From positions 811,001-875,000 of the forward strand of contig JASPKZ010007288.1 in NCBI GenBank assembly GCA_030220185.1: a stretch of DNA of 64,000 nucleotides, written 5' to 3'. This stretch comes from Diploptera punctata. Taxonomy: Eukaryota > Arthropoda > Insecta > Blattodea > Blaberidae. Within the stretch, counting starts at the first letter, position 1. Every line of letters starts with the position of its first letter. Shown piece after piece: positions 22,261 to 32,955 of this stretch. Under the pieces are notes generated by a model. That model was not told where the DNA came from. It worked only from the letters and a program-made list of their open reading frames with translations, and did no database searches. The translations under genes and the position numbers were made by a program.

Positions 22261-22754
22261 TGCGTAAAATTCATTCGGAAAGGAACTATCTAGATTTAGG
22301 ACACGTAAGAGAATAGCAAGCTTATAAAAAGAGGCATCTGTGCAGAATTGTTTATCCTATCTCTCCTAGATTTTAATTGCAACGCTAATTAGTTTATCGT
22401 TTAAAGAGTATCTTTTAATATTGATTATGACATAACACTGATTAAACACATTGATATGTTTAAAGTTTTCTCCTGTAGAATAGTTACCGTTTCTACGCCT
22501 AAATCTCTTTCACCACTAGTACGTTAATGCTGAAAAATCAAATTTTCTCTTCCAGCATTGATGCTCTTTGACATTCTCTTCTGAATTTCATCTTTGTGTG
22601 GTTCGTCGTCAACATTTTCCCAGCAAGGGTGAACTAACTATAACTATGCTATTGCTGATTTAGTTTAATTTCCGGGGACTTGCAAACACAAACACCCCCA
22701 CCAGATCGTCATGGAATTCCTATTGGACCAAATATTTCTTATAAATTTATTAAC

Positions 22755-23350
22755 TAATTCACTGGTAATATCGAATCCCTAAGTTCATGGCTCCACGGAT
22801 ATTACCTCTCCATATATCCCTATTCTGAGCTAATGTTTTCCAACCATCGTTTGTATAATCCACTTCCTTCAAATCATAGTTAGTATCCCATTACATCCTT
22901 GGTCTACCAACTGGGCGTTTTCCGTCTGGTTTTCTTACAAGTAGTGTCCTAATGCCTCTTTTATGCCCATTCATGCTACATGCTCGTCCATCGCAGTCTA
23001 TGAGATTTTAATGTTATTTTATCTGGTTTCCTATAACGTTAATGTAGCTCATTGTTGTGTAATCTTCTCCATTCGCCTGTTAATTTGCTTCGGTCCAAAA
23101 ATGTTCCTCCGAATTATATTCTCAAATATTGGGGAATATGTTCTCCTCTCTTAAATTAAGAGCCCATGTTTCACATCCATGTCATATAACTGAGAGGATA
23201 GCAGTTTAATATATTTCCAGTTTAACGAATTTTTATTGAAGTTGGGACGATAAGAGTATTTTTAATGTATAATAGCATGCATTTCCAGAATTGAGCATAT
23301 GTGTAATTTCCTTGTTCACCTCATCCCTATTTGTAATTGTCCCTAGGTAC
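22755..23350 (-). mobile_element. Old LINE 3' fragment, reverse strand
   Basis: The sequence is a diverged relative of 58905-59520: GGTCTACCAACTGGGCGTTT, CCATCGCAGTCTA, ATCTTCTCCATTCGCCTGTT and TCCAGAATTGAGC occur in the same order. It encodes the degraded C-terminus of the endonuclease-RT on the reverse strand, with many stops. It is inserted in array unit 5 ahead of the 23362 block. Confidence 0.75.
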
Positions 23351-23654
23351 GGCTGTTATTAATTAAACAGTTCATCTCTCTAACTTAATTTAAGTGGGCA
23401 TACGTGTTTGGTATGTGTTTTGCCTTATGCTATATATTATGACGGACCTTGAATTCTGATAAATAAGATCCAGCGAGGAAAGTCACTCTGTACCGATTTT
23501 TTAAGGTTTCCTACTATCTGAGCAAACATATTGATCTTGTAATCATATTGTGGTATATGGAAAAATAAAAATATAAGACAAATTTGTGTCTGAAATACAT
23601 GACAGAACATTTGCAGCAATAAAAGGTAATTAAAATCAGCTAAAACAATTACTC

Positions 23655-23722
23655 AAGGTCACGTTGTATTATTGATTAAGGCATATGCTACAAATCTGAA
23701 GATCGCAGGTTTGATTCCCGTT
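23655..23722 (+). repeat. tRNA-like module B (unit 5), best preserved
   Basis: TCACGTTGTATTATTGATTA, AGGCATATGCTACAAATCTG and AAGATCGCAGGTTTGATTCC. The B box GGTTTGATTCC lies at 23708-23718. It is the last recognisable block of the array before the LINE begins. Confidence 0.55.
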
Positions 23723-23764
23723 ACAGTCAGCATTTTTAAAACACCTAAACTCGCTGGGAGTACT

Positions 23765-24733
23765 ATGGCATTAGGATCAACTATTAGTGGATATAGCCTC
23801 AAAATGGCGGAAGCAGTAAGTGAACGTATCGAAAGCGCTCTGAACATCCTTAAGAAAATAGGAGAAAAAGAAGGAGCCACGAAGAAAGAAGAAGGAAAAA
23901 ATTGCTAAAGCGTTGAGTGACGTAACAAATAATTTTAGTGAACTGAAAAGCATACTAGACAATAAAATCAAAGAGGTTGAACATCGAAAAGATGTTAGAA
24001 GCTACAAACAAAACGCAATATAGGAGCAGGATAATCTACGACCACCAGCGGAACAACTAGCGAGACTTACCGGCTAAGCCGGCGAAACTGCGGCTGAGAT
24101 CCAGCCCGCTCCGCCATCTAGTGAGAACGATCACATTTAAGCGGAAACCGTGAACACAATAGTGGGAAGAATAGATCAGCTGCAGAATGCTTTCACGTCA
24201 TTCACGGACAGCACGAAGGCTATATTAAAAGAAGAAATAAAGACCTCCTTGCAAAACGAGTTAAAGCAACAGGAAAGGAAATCTGAAATCTGTGTAGGAA
24301 GGAAAAACACCCAACACTTCCAATGGGACAACACGCAAGCGAGAACACGCCGGGATAAAACGCCATGGATTTAATAGAAACAGGAAACAGAAACCGCAGT
24401 ACGAGACCAGAAAAAGTTTTCAAATGAACAGTGGAAGAAATAAGAGGGAGAAACAAAAGAGCAGAGATAATTGGAACAGGAGGAAACAACAATAAAATAA
24501 TACAAGTAGCCACAAGAATGGCTTGGTTATTTATAGAGAGACTAAGGCAGGAAACAGAGGCCGAAGATTTAATATCCTACTTAAGGGAAGGCGGAATCAC
24601 AGGCGACATAGACAGCGAGGCACTTCAAACTAGAGGAATAAATAAAGCCTTTAAAGTAGGTATCGACATGACAGATATTAACAGTAAACGCCCCAGATTT
24701 TTGGCAAACAGGCGTTTTAATAAGACCTTTTAG
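23765..24733 (+). pseudogene. LINE ORF1, broken
   Basis: From an ATG at 23765 the frame reads MALGSTISGYSLKMAEAVSE and then a Lys/Glu-rich, coiled-coil-like stretch that ends in stops. A second stretch (24150-24374) is again helical and charged (IDQLQNAFTSF). The third (24431-24733) carries RMAWLFIERLRQETEAEDLI, GGITGDIDSEALQTRGINKA and FKVGIDM. This matches the C-terminal RRM-like domain of ORF1 proteins in CR1/Jockey-type insect LINEs, where W-(L/I)-F-I-x-R-L-x-x-x-T opens the domain and FKVG lies near its end. Stops and frame changes break the protein at least twice. The family role is RNA binding in the retrotransposition particle. Confidence 0.62.
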
Positions 24734-24989
24734 TTTTCGCTACGCAACACGGGATAAAAAGAGGAGTGATGAATCAGGCTACAGATATAACTACGACCGA
24801 CGCTACGGAAGCAGCAAATACGAAGATTATTAGAAACTCCAAACCCACAAAAAAAACACGAACCCGGGGGCCCCACCGAATAATAAAAATATAAAGAACT
24901 CGCCGAAGAACGCAAAGCAGAGAAGCAGAGAGAGAAATAGCAAAGCTAAACGTGAGAACTCTACTCGCAGAAGAAAGACTAGTAGAACT

Positions 24990-25865
24990 AAAAGATGCTA
25001 TAAAAATGCAAGAATAGATGTCATTTACTTGGGGAAAGTACAGAGAGAAGGTACAAACATAACGGAAATGGAAAATGACGACATATTCAGTCACATAGGT
25101 ACGCAAAGAGGACAGAAAGGAGTAGGATTAATTATATCGAACAGAATAAAGAACAACATTATTCGAATAAGTGACAAAATAATATTACTGAAACTCAAAT
25201 TTAGAAAAACAACAATGAAAATAGTACAATTTTACGCTCCAACACAGACCAGCACAGAAGAAGAAATAGATGAATTATACAAAAAAAACTAGAGGAAACA
25301 TTACAAGAACGCAAATCCCATATCAATATGGTTATATGGGACTTCAATGGAAGGATTGGCATGAAAACATACAACAGCGAAACAGTGTGTGGGTCCTACG
25401 AACTCGTAACAAGAACCGAGAGGGGAAAGAAACTAATACACTTTGCACAATGTAATAACATGAGAATCATTAATACATTCTTAAAAAAATCCTGGAAGGA
25501 TTAATGGACATGGCGAAGCCCAGATGGCGACACGAAGAATGAGATCAACTACATATTAAGCGACAACCAACACATAATAAGAGATGTGAGCGTAAGGAAG
25601 CAGCTAAATTTCGATTCAGACCATAGAATGGTCAAGGCAAAGATAAAAATAAGCAGCAGAAAAATGCGAAGCGAGAGGAACACAAACAGAAGACTGACAC
25701 CAACAAGCTGGATCGAAGCTAAATATGCCAGCAACATACACAAATACATGGAAAAAATGAACATGGAAGCTTCAGGCGATGTACCAAACTTATATACAAA
25801 GATCGAACACAACATAACAAAAGTGGCAGACGAAGCAGCCATAAAAGGAAAGGCGGCATAAAGAA
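24990..25865 (+). pseudogene. LINE endonuclease domain (EEP fold), broken
   Basis: Segments in order: GQKGVGLIISNRIKNNIIRI (25110s), LKLKFRKTTMKIVQFYAPT, then after a frame change MVIWDFNGRIGMKTYNSETV (25320s, the DFN motif of AP-type endonucleases), TWRSPDGDTKNEINYIL (25508s) and FDSDHRMVKAKI (the SDH catalytic end, near 25615-25650). These are the hallmark blocks of the target-nicking endonuclease in LINEs. At least one frameshift near 25290 and one stop near 25502 break it. The N-terminal catalytic Glu block is not recognisable. Confidence 0.75.
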
Positions 25866-25891
25866 CTCGAGGCATTGGCCTAGCAATAACA

Positions 25892-25902
25892 ACGGGGGGG
25901 GG
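25892..25902 (+). repeat. G homopolymer
   Basis: A run of 11 G on the + strand at the end of the LINE homology. It may be a junction scar. Confidence 0.9.
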
Positions 25903-26337
25903 GTTAGTTTATGCCCGCCTTGTGTCATTTAATCATTTTGTCTTCTAAATTTTTCACTAGTAGCAAGAAATTAATAATTATTGTTAATCATTGTCTCTAG
26001 TACTGAAATACGTAATTGTTTGTAAGTTTTCATTGTTGGTAATTTTATGAAACAATCACCTATTACTGTGGTCATAAAGTACCCCCTCCCCGTTGCTACT
26101 TCTTGTGACGCATAAAATGTCTTTAATTTCTTTAGTAGCTTCTTCAACAATGGTTTTATATATCTAATTTTATTTTTACCAACAATGTTGTTGGTTTATA
26201 TACTTTATTCATTCATTGTTGATTGATCTGAAAGTTTGTTCTATTATATATTTTTATTTATTTTTTTACTTACTCAGTATCCAATCTGTCTATTGTGCAG
26301 GTAATTCATACATGTGAGTAACAAAATTGTTTCAAAA
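25903..26337. other. AT-rich flank of the piggyBac relic
   Basis: No coding motif. GGTCATAAAGTACCC near 26074 recurs in the same orientation as GGTCATAAAATACCC near 27702. The two may be subterminal parts of the piggyBac-like element, but they are direct rather than inverted repeats. Confidence 0.4.
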
Positions 26338-27215
26338 TGCCTCAACGTCCTTTGACTTAAAACGACATTATGGATATATTTGATAATGAAATCGTTTCAG
26401 ATTTTGAATTTGATGATAGTGATGAGGAAGTGAGTGAAACAGAAGATGAAAATATTGTACGTGACCAAGTTGATGAAATAATTGTATTGCCTTCTCACGA
26501 TGATGATGAGGATCATAATAATAGTGTAAAATTGAAAATGACGACAGTGCCAGATATGTTACTGCCTGTGGAAGAATTTTCACAACAAAGCCTCCTCGGC
26601 CTACAAGACGTATAGTACAAGGAAAGGAATAAGATATGCAGGTAAAGTGAAAACCATTAGAGAATGATCTGAAAAATTTTTACACAGGAAGTTGTAAGCA
26701 TCAACATAAAACACATAAATGAAGAAGCAGCAAGAATAAATATAGCAGCAACAAATATATTTTCATAGCTAATGTATATGGAACTAGAAGGTGAGAGTCA
26801 CATGTGTATTTCAGATCTCTGGTATAATATTTCAGGCTGATTCATATATATATTGCAGCTATTAGTAGGACTAGGTTTCTGCAACTAACTAAAATAATTA
26901 GATTTGATGATAGAGAAACCCGAAATGAACGCAGGGGACAAGATAAGTTTGCAGCAATAAGACAGGTATTTGAAACAATGAACCAAACTTTGCCTACATG
27001 TTTTTTCTGCAGAGATTCATACTGTAATTGATTAAATGCTATCAATAATCAGTGGAAGGTGTCCATTCAAAGTTAAGCTTTAAGAAATAAAAATTCAACA
27101 AAAATAATAAAACAACAATAATTTGTGGCAATTGTCACAGGTATACTTATGGGAGGCATAGCAAGAAAACAGTGATTTGTTCAAAATGTGGACAACGTTC
27201 TGAGTAGAGTGATGG
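26338..27215 (+). pseudogene. piggyBac-type transposase relic lacking its catalytic core
   Basis: An acidic N-terminus starts near 26338 (MPQRPLT, a stop, then DFEFDDSDEEVSE...). A central part at about 26850-27000 reads SRTRFLQLTKIIRFDDRETR, a strong match to the piggyBac transposase block (R-F-x-x-x-x-R-F-D-D-R-x-T-R), followed by DKFAAIRQVFE. Near 27128-27205, GNCHRYTYGRHSKKTVICSK followed by CGQ resembles the C-terminal Cys-rich zinc-binding domain. The DDD catalytic segments between these are missing and several stops are present. Domain order is kept, so this is an internally deleted copy. No TTAA-flanked terminal repeat was identified. Confidence 0.72.
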
Positions 27216-27349
27216 GTGATAGATACATACTACCACCAATGATTAGATTATGGTATTATATTGGAATTATTGTTTGTACAAATATCAATAATGAATTTGC
27301 ACAAATGTTCTGCTTACATTAAGATATAGACTACTATATCAGCCTAAAT

Positions 27350-27547
27350 CCAGAGGGAAAACGCCCAGTTGGTAGACCAAGAATGAGGTGGGAGAACAAC
27401 ATTAACTATGATTTGAGGGAAGTAGATTATACAGGGAATGATTGGAAAGCATTAGCTCAGGATAGGGATGTATGGAGAGCTTATGTCCGCGTGGCCATGA
27501 ACCTGCGGGTTCGATAGTGCCAGTGAGTAAGTAAGTAAGTAAGTAAG
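27350..27547 (+). mobile_element. 5'-truncated LINE tail with perfect 15-bp target duplication
   Basis: The segment encodes the last ~55 residues of the endonuclease-RT (RPVGRPRMRWENNINYDL... to NLRVR-stop) and ends in an AAGT-type tail. TATATCAGCCTAAAT lies directly before (27335-27349) and directly after it (27548-27562). This defines the insertion to the base. It belongs to the same family as 58893-62470. Confidence 0.93.
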
Positions 27548-27779
27548 TATATCAGCCTAAATATAATGTGATTAGTGAAAACAAAATGCAAAACTAAGTT
27601 AAATATTACATCAATTAGCATGGCGTTCTATAATATTTAATTTTAAAACAAATATTTTAAAAGTGTTCAAAAATTACTTATATATACTGTTTATAGTGGT
27701 GGTCATAAAATACCCTCGCATTGGTAGTATAAGTTATGAAATATGGGTTAGTATTGCTAGGGTTAGCGAAGGCACAAAA

Positions 27780-28015
27780 CAACTACTAAAGTAGCACACA
27801 TGTTCCGGTATACCGGAGAGGTTTACCTGTATAGGTCACCTGTACAGATAAACTGAAGCGTGTGTGCCAGCCGCTGTAGCTCATATTGCACAGACGTAGT
27901 AACTTGCGCAGGCGACCGGAGAAGAACCGAAATTCAATTCTTTCTACCTGTGTACGCGTGTAGACCTGAGCGTGTGTGTGGTCAGGCTCCGGCAGGCCTT
28001 TACAGTTATTGGTAA
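27780..28015. other. GC-richer stretch, function unknown
   Basis: Base composition is clearly richer in G and C than the surroundings. It contains the palindrome CCGGTATACCGG (27804-27815) and several TGTG/CACA runs. The 90-codon reverse frame has no recognisable domain. It could be the end of an unrecognised DNA transposon. Confidence 0.35.
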
Positions 28016-28610
28016 TGCTAGGATATTTATGTAATATTAACATGCAAAATATGCACATATTTATGTAATAACATTATGTAAAATATATAAGATTACATAA
28101 AAATTCCTTAAAATATGCTAATATTAAATATGTTAAAAATTTAATTTTATATGAATTTATATTAACCGTTCATATTGGCAATGTATAAAATAGAATACAC
28201 CAATTGGCTCGATTTATGTAGTATCTATTAATAAAACAGAAGGAAACGAACGAGTAGTAATAACTGAAATGTGTGTTGATTTACACAATAAACCTAACAA
28301 TAACAGTCATGCGTGATTTTGTTTTCAGTGTGGTGCACAACATTTAAATAACTGACACGAGAAATTAGTGTTTTGCTAATTAAAGGGTTAAACGTTAACT
28401 TTAGGATAGATCAAATTTGAAGGAATGGGGCAGTTAAATACTTGACAACGTGGTAACGAAGATATTGTCATGTTTCTATTACAAAATGATTCCACTATAG
28501 GTCTTATGGATATTTCTAGATAATGTAGACAATCGTTAAGAGATATTTCTAGACAATCGGTAAGAGATTTCATTCTTGTGTGATAGCCGTCTTTACCCCC
28601 ACAACATAGT
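28016..28610. other. AT-rich DNA, no gene recognised
   Basis: Repeated ATTTATGTAA and ATGTAAAATAT-type words cluster at 28020-28160. Similar words (ATATGTAAAAATATGCA) occur at 29030-29110. These could be subterminal motifs of a DNA element. Confidence 0.35.
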
Positions 28611-28619
28611 ATGGTGTTA

Positions 28620-28775
28620 ATTTTTTATAGCTGAGTCGACCCCATGGTCATGATTGCCGATTGAATATTAAGCAGTTTAAAAATCCTGACCCCATCGGGT
28701 GTCGACCCTCGATTTTACAGCTAGTAGGATATTGCCTTAATCAACTATACCAAAGTGTGATCCCTATATATTTCT
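28620..28775 (-). mobile_element. tRNA-derived SINE fragment, reverse strand
   Basis: On the reverse strand TTGGTATAGTTGATTAAGGC (box A-like) is followed by GAGGGTCGACACCCGATGGG (box B-like), then TCAGGATTTTTAAACTGC. The combination resembles the family 2 head and array module B. Confidence 0.5.
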
Positions 28776-29590
28776 ACTATTTCATTCATAAACAGAGTAG
28801 ATCGTTCATGTTTTAAAAGAGATCTTGCTATGTGGAACCCTATAGGCCTACTCAAGACTTTACTGTCTTCCTGTATCTAAGTTTTTCGTGTTAAGAAAAT
28901 GGAAATATTTTGCCGTTTTGTGTTGGAAAAAACAGTTTCAGTGTACAGCCAGGTATCTGAGTTTTTTTTAATGTAAACAAATATTGGTTTAAATGATTTT
29001 CCACTTGTGAAAACATTTTTTTAATTAAGACATAATATGTAAATTTGCATAACAAATCTTTAAAATATCTAAAACTATGTAATTATGATCAAATATGTAA
29101 AAATATGCAATGATACATTTTCATATATATAATGACTATAGAATAAGAATAAATTGTATTTACAAATTAATGTTATATACAGTATTGACACCCGAATGAG
29201 CTAATGCCCGTGCTAGGGCGCAGTTCAGTTACATGAATAATACAAATAGAGTATATACATTTAAAGATAGGGGCCAGTTTCATTTTTACATAAATTGACA
29301 CGTTTAATTAAAAAATAATAATAATGTATTGAGAGTAAAACTTATTCTAACAAAAGAATTAATGCAATATACATAAAATAATATAAACTATATAATGTGA
29401 TGGATTAAAACCAATAATACAGAAGAAAGAAATTAGTAGTATATGTAACCCGAACTTCCTTCTATATTGTTTTAATATCAAATATAAACTACATATTTCA
29501 TCAAATGTAAATCATTTAAATATACGTCCATAATTAGAGATAAAGACAAATTAGTCAAGTTTGGACTTAAATACTCAGAAATGTATTTGT
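28776..29590. other. AT-rich DNA, no gene recognised
   Basis: No coding or structural motif beyond the ATATGTAA-type words near 29030-29110. Confidence 0.5.
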
Positions 29591-29599
29591 AATCCAATG

Positions 29600-31430
29600 A
29601 TAATATTAATGAATCAATTTAATAATTATATAAATGTTGATTTCCCTTTTTTGTAAATGACTAAGACAACTCCTTTTGTTAAATTTGGGATATTCCAATA
29701 CAGCCAGCGCCAGGATATCTAGAAGATATAAGGTATAATAAAGGAACACATGAATTACAGGTACATGAATACAATAGGAACCTACAGATGCCAAATACTT
29801 GGATTTTTCCATATTCACATTTAGTCCCCATTTATTATATTCTTGAATAAATTTTCGTGTAATATATTCAATGTCTCAATACTCTTGTGCCAAATAAGTT
29901 GATCATCCGCAAATTGGAGGGAATATATTGTTGATTACTCATCTATTGTAATTCCCATAGTTTTACATTTGTTTTTCCAACTTTCAACAGTTTTTTCTAC
30001 GTAAATTTTATGTAATGCGGGGGATATGCTGCTTCCCTGGAGTAATCCCTGGTTGGTTTCAAATCCTTTTGACAAATATTTTCCTATTTTCACTTTCCCA
30101 TATGAGTTTTTATATACATTTAGAATAGGTTTCATCAAAATAGGATTTATTTTGCTTAATTTCAAAGTTACCCATAATTGTGATAATGGTACATTGTCAT
30201 ATGCTTTTTCAATGTCTATCTCTATTATTTACTGCAAACAAAATATATATGGTCAATGGTTGATCTACCTGCTCTCAAACCTGCTTGTTCTTCTGCTTCT
30301 AGATCCTTGAATTATATTTCCACGAAATACTTAATTATTTTTCCATATAATCTGCTTATTTTACTATTTATTGTAGAACCTCTATAATTTTGACAGTCAT
30401 ATTTTTCATTTCTTTGAGTATTGTGGAAATTTATCCTATTTTCCAGTCTTCTGGTACATCCTCGCCATTTAAATATTTCTCAAATAAATCTCTTAAGAGT
30501 TCATATAACTTTTCAGGTCCATGTTTTAACAATTTAGCTGGTATTGCTCCTACCCCTGTTGCTTTTCCATTTTTGAGTAATTTTGCAGCATCCTTTACTA
30601 TTTGTAAGTCTAAATGGATGTATTCATCTAAGGTTTCATTTACTATTTCCTCGATGTCCTTCATATTTTACTCTCTGTTTTCTATTAGCAGGTTCTTAGA
30701 GTGTCAATCCCATGATTAAAAATTAATATATTTACAAAATATTTCTTTGTCATTTCTTGTAATGTATTTTAAGGTCCTCCAAGCTTCCGTATTTATTTCG
30801 CCCCAATGAACGTTTCTATATTTTGACATGCTTTTTTCGCAAATGTTGTTTTTGCTTCTGAAATTTTCTTTTCGATTTTTGCTTGTTGTTTTCGAAGTTC
30901 TATTTCATTTTATATATTTTTTCTGATTAGTCATTTTAAATATAGATTTCTCTTCAGTTTTACTTCGTTTTCAATTTCTTCATTCCAATAATAATATAGA
31001 TATTTTCACATTTCTGACCAATAGCTTCTTTCGCTGCTTCATGCAGGTTGTCTAAAATATATTGGTATTGATTCTGTGTAGTATCAAATGTTGTTTCTGT
31101 CAATTTATCATATATTATCTGTTTATATAAATAAATAGTGTTATCGTCCCAAAACCCCTCATATTATATTTTGGAATGTTTATTTATGTTCTTTTCTAAG
31201 TCATCATCCTCCATTTTATTATCTCTCCCATTCATTATAAAAGGAAATAATATTTTCGCATTTACCAATAAATGATCACCAAATACTATCTCTCTGTAGA
31301 TTCTGACATCTTGTGTTTCACTATCTAAAAATATATATAATTCTTTGGCAAGTATGGACCAGTTTTATGTGGAAATATCTATGTCCAGAATTAAATAATT
31401 GTTGTAAGTAGAAAATATTATTTTGAGAAA
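29600..31430 (-). pseudogene. Decayed LINE endonuclease-RT, reverse strand
   Basis: Reading backwards from about 31430 there are post-endonuclease sequences, then the RT start at 30431-30664 (VKDAAKLLKNGKATGVGAIP, the fingers motif before the first Asp). Next comes FETNQGLLQGSSISPALHKI at 29935-30165 (RQG-SP motif), and about 100 bp further LQFADDQLIWHKS near 29895-29930, the catalytic (F/Y)ADD box in another frame. Several frame changes make it inactive. The ADDQ form and the motif wording are shared with the LINE at 46350-50077, so the two are probably related families. Confidence 0.72.
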
Positions 31431-31618
31431 TGCCCCACATCCCAGTATTTAATAAATATTAATGAACTGGTAGTACACAAATAATACCAAATGCACGAAA
31501 TCAAAACAAGAGGTGGGATAGAGGATGTAAGCCTACTGCAGCAGAGGTTACACCTGGTAGGTATTTGCTGTAATCTTAAGAATGTAAGTATTGTAAAATC
31601 GAATATTGTAAATCACAT

Positions 31619-31800
31619 TTCCCATCGCTGTGGTCTCGAGGTAGCGTCGCTGCTTCATTGGAAACATGCCCGTGTTCGACCGCCTGTCGGGGTAGGTTTC
31701 CTAAGTGATTTTTTATGGTTTTTGTTTACTCACCTGTAAGACAAATATCACGAAACTTTAAGGCCCAAACGGTACCCGAAAACCATCTGCCTATCATAAT
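31619..31800 (+). mobile_element. tRNA-derived SINE (family 1), truncated
   Basis: CCATCGCTGTGGTCTCGAGG opens the head, as at 40733. Body segments TCACCTGTAAGACAAAT and AAGGCCCAAACGGTACCCGA follow. The tail beyond the CATCAT-type tract is missing. Confidence 0.78.
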
Positions 31801-32894
31801 CGACATTATATTTGCCATCTTTAGTATTAATGTGTGTGTGAATTGTATGTTTTGTCTTAATAATGCGTTGTCTCGGAGGAGGCCCTGACATTGAGCTGAT
31901 CACTCATTCTGGGAGGCCTTCATGTCCTTATATGGTCAAAAAAGTATGTGTGATCCACAGTTTTAATCCCTCTCCCGACAGGTCGTGCTACCGTGAGGCC
32001 CGGGTGACGTGTAGCTTGTACAAGTAGCACCTATAAGGAAAGAGGTTGAACAACGTTAACAGAATGGAATGAAAAAATCGGATTATTTTAAATTCAATGT
32101 TCTTAATTACTTTAGCCTAAGTAATTACCGATTATTTCCCTATTTCTGTAAAAATGGCAAAACTTGTATTTGTGATTGTTTTCTTTACGTATGGAAACTT
32201 ATTGAGATTCCAGGAGATGATATTCCATGTACTCGGAAGAAAACATATCAGTGTTCATTCAGTGCTTCGTGTATTTACAATGCACAGTGTCAATGACCTT
32301 CCAACCTAGAGCTCACCGTTAACAAGGTCACCTCCCTTTACTTTAATCAATAGAGACTGACCTATTTTTCCACTGGCTTAAAATTGAAATTGGAACATTC
32401 CTTTTCATTTCGTAATAAGTTGTATTTTATTTCCGTAATTATGTGATGATCAAAATGTATCATATCATTGTAATAATAATTATAATTTCACGCTCCTTAA
32501 CTTGGTTTAACCTCTCCCTTTGTAGGTAATGGGTGCCGGGTGGGGCTTTGAAACATCGCACACCTACATTTCTCATCACAGATATGTATATGGAGGGTTT
32601 CCTCCATGAGTGATCAGTTCAGTGTTAAGGTTACCTCTTAGACAGCACTTACCCCATTTAAGTCAAAAAACACCATTCACTCACACTCGAATTAAGCAAG
32701 GCAAATGAGTGTTATGGATGATTGTGATGGGCAGATGATGTACAGAAAACATTCGGACCTTCAGGTTTCCATATAGTTTCCTTAGTGGTAAGGAAAAATA
32801 CCGAAAATACTCGTGTAGGAAATTTGTCCCGGCCGGCGTTGAACACGTGTTCATTGCATATGAGGTAACGACGTTACTCTGTACCACAGAGTGG

Positions 32895-32898
<4 letters not shown>
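31801..32898. other. No gene recognised
   Basis: Mixed composition with short GC-richer patches (31880-32030, 32520-32570). The 75-codon frame at 32069-32296 shows no recognisable domain. I cannot assign any repeat family. Confidence 0.45.
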
Positions 32899-32936
<38 letters not shown>

Positions 32937-32955
32937 TAATAATAATAATAATAAT
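32899..32955. repeat. (TAA)n microsatellite
   Basis: TAA/AAT repeat with one GAT interruption; the tyrosine-rich reverse frame over it is an artefact. Confidence 0.95.

Larger units (their letters stand above)
2170..23740 (+). repeat. Array of diverged ~2.3-2.6 kb tandem units (about five copies), broken by insertions
   Basis: The same ordered series of sequence blocks recurs about five times in the same orientation. One block contains GTTGCTTCGTAACGTTAC and then a GCAACAAGGC-like segment (2251, 4657, 11418, 21633). The next holds TTTAAATATTCATAAGCAC (2768, 4838, 22035). Then come a tRNA-like module A (2880, 11705, 18520, 22162), a block near ATGTGTTTATT (3583, 14012, 19580, 23362), tRNA-like module B (14350, 19890, 23655), a block ending CGGGAAAGAC-like (3760, 17960, 20215, 21283), a block starting AAAGTCTGAGGACAA (3927, 6372, 18111, 20363), and tRNA-like module C (4090, 10785, 18303, 20565). 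Copies are clearly diverged but collinear, so the array is old. I infer the unit length by summing block spacings after removing insertions. A self-alignment would define true ends and copy number. Confidence 0.72.
20861..23740 (+). repeat. Array unit 5, with a palindrome and a LINE inside
   Basis: Markers: GTATGTTATGATTTTCAAAG near 20898, an extra partial copy of the module B and AAATTGAGAAATACG-type sequence at 21140-21320, TTTACCTGATAGAGGAAG near 21472, GTTGCTTCGTTACG at 21633, AAATATTCGTAAGCACA near 22037, module A at 22162, a TCATTGTG-like block near 22600, the block at 23362 and module B at 23655. A palindrome (21741-22058) and a LINE tail (22755-23350) interrupt it. Confidence 0.62.
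23750..25891 (+). mobile_element. LINE with ORF1 and endonuclease but no reverse transcriptase
   Basis: An ORF1-like coding region (about 23765-24733) is followed by an endonuclease-like region (about 24990-25865). Sequence homology to LINEs stops at a run of G at 25892-25902, and unrelated DNA with a piggyBac relic follows. The reverse transcriptase that should come next is absent, so this copy lost its 3' part by deletion or rearrangement. Its 5' end abuts array module B. Confidence 0.65.

Noticed and set aside
26370..26615. Acidic host nuclear protein (81 codons)
   Set aside because: The acidic stretch is followed downstream by piggyBac-specific blocks, so it fits better as the transposase N-terminus.
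26074..27720. Long terminal repeats around the piggyBac relic
   Set aside because: Only about 15 bp match in direct orientation, too short for LTRs and in the wrong orientation for transposon ends.
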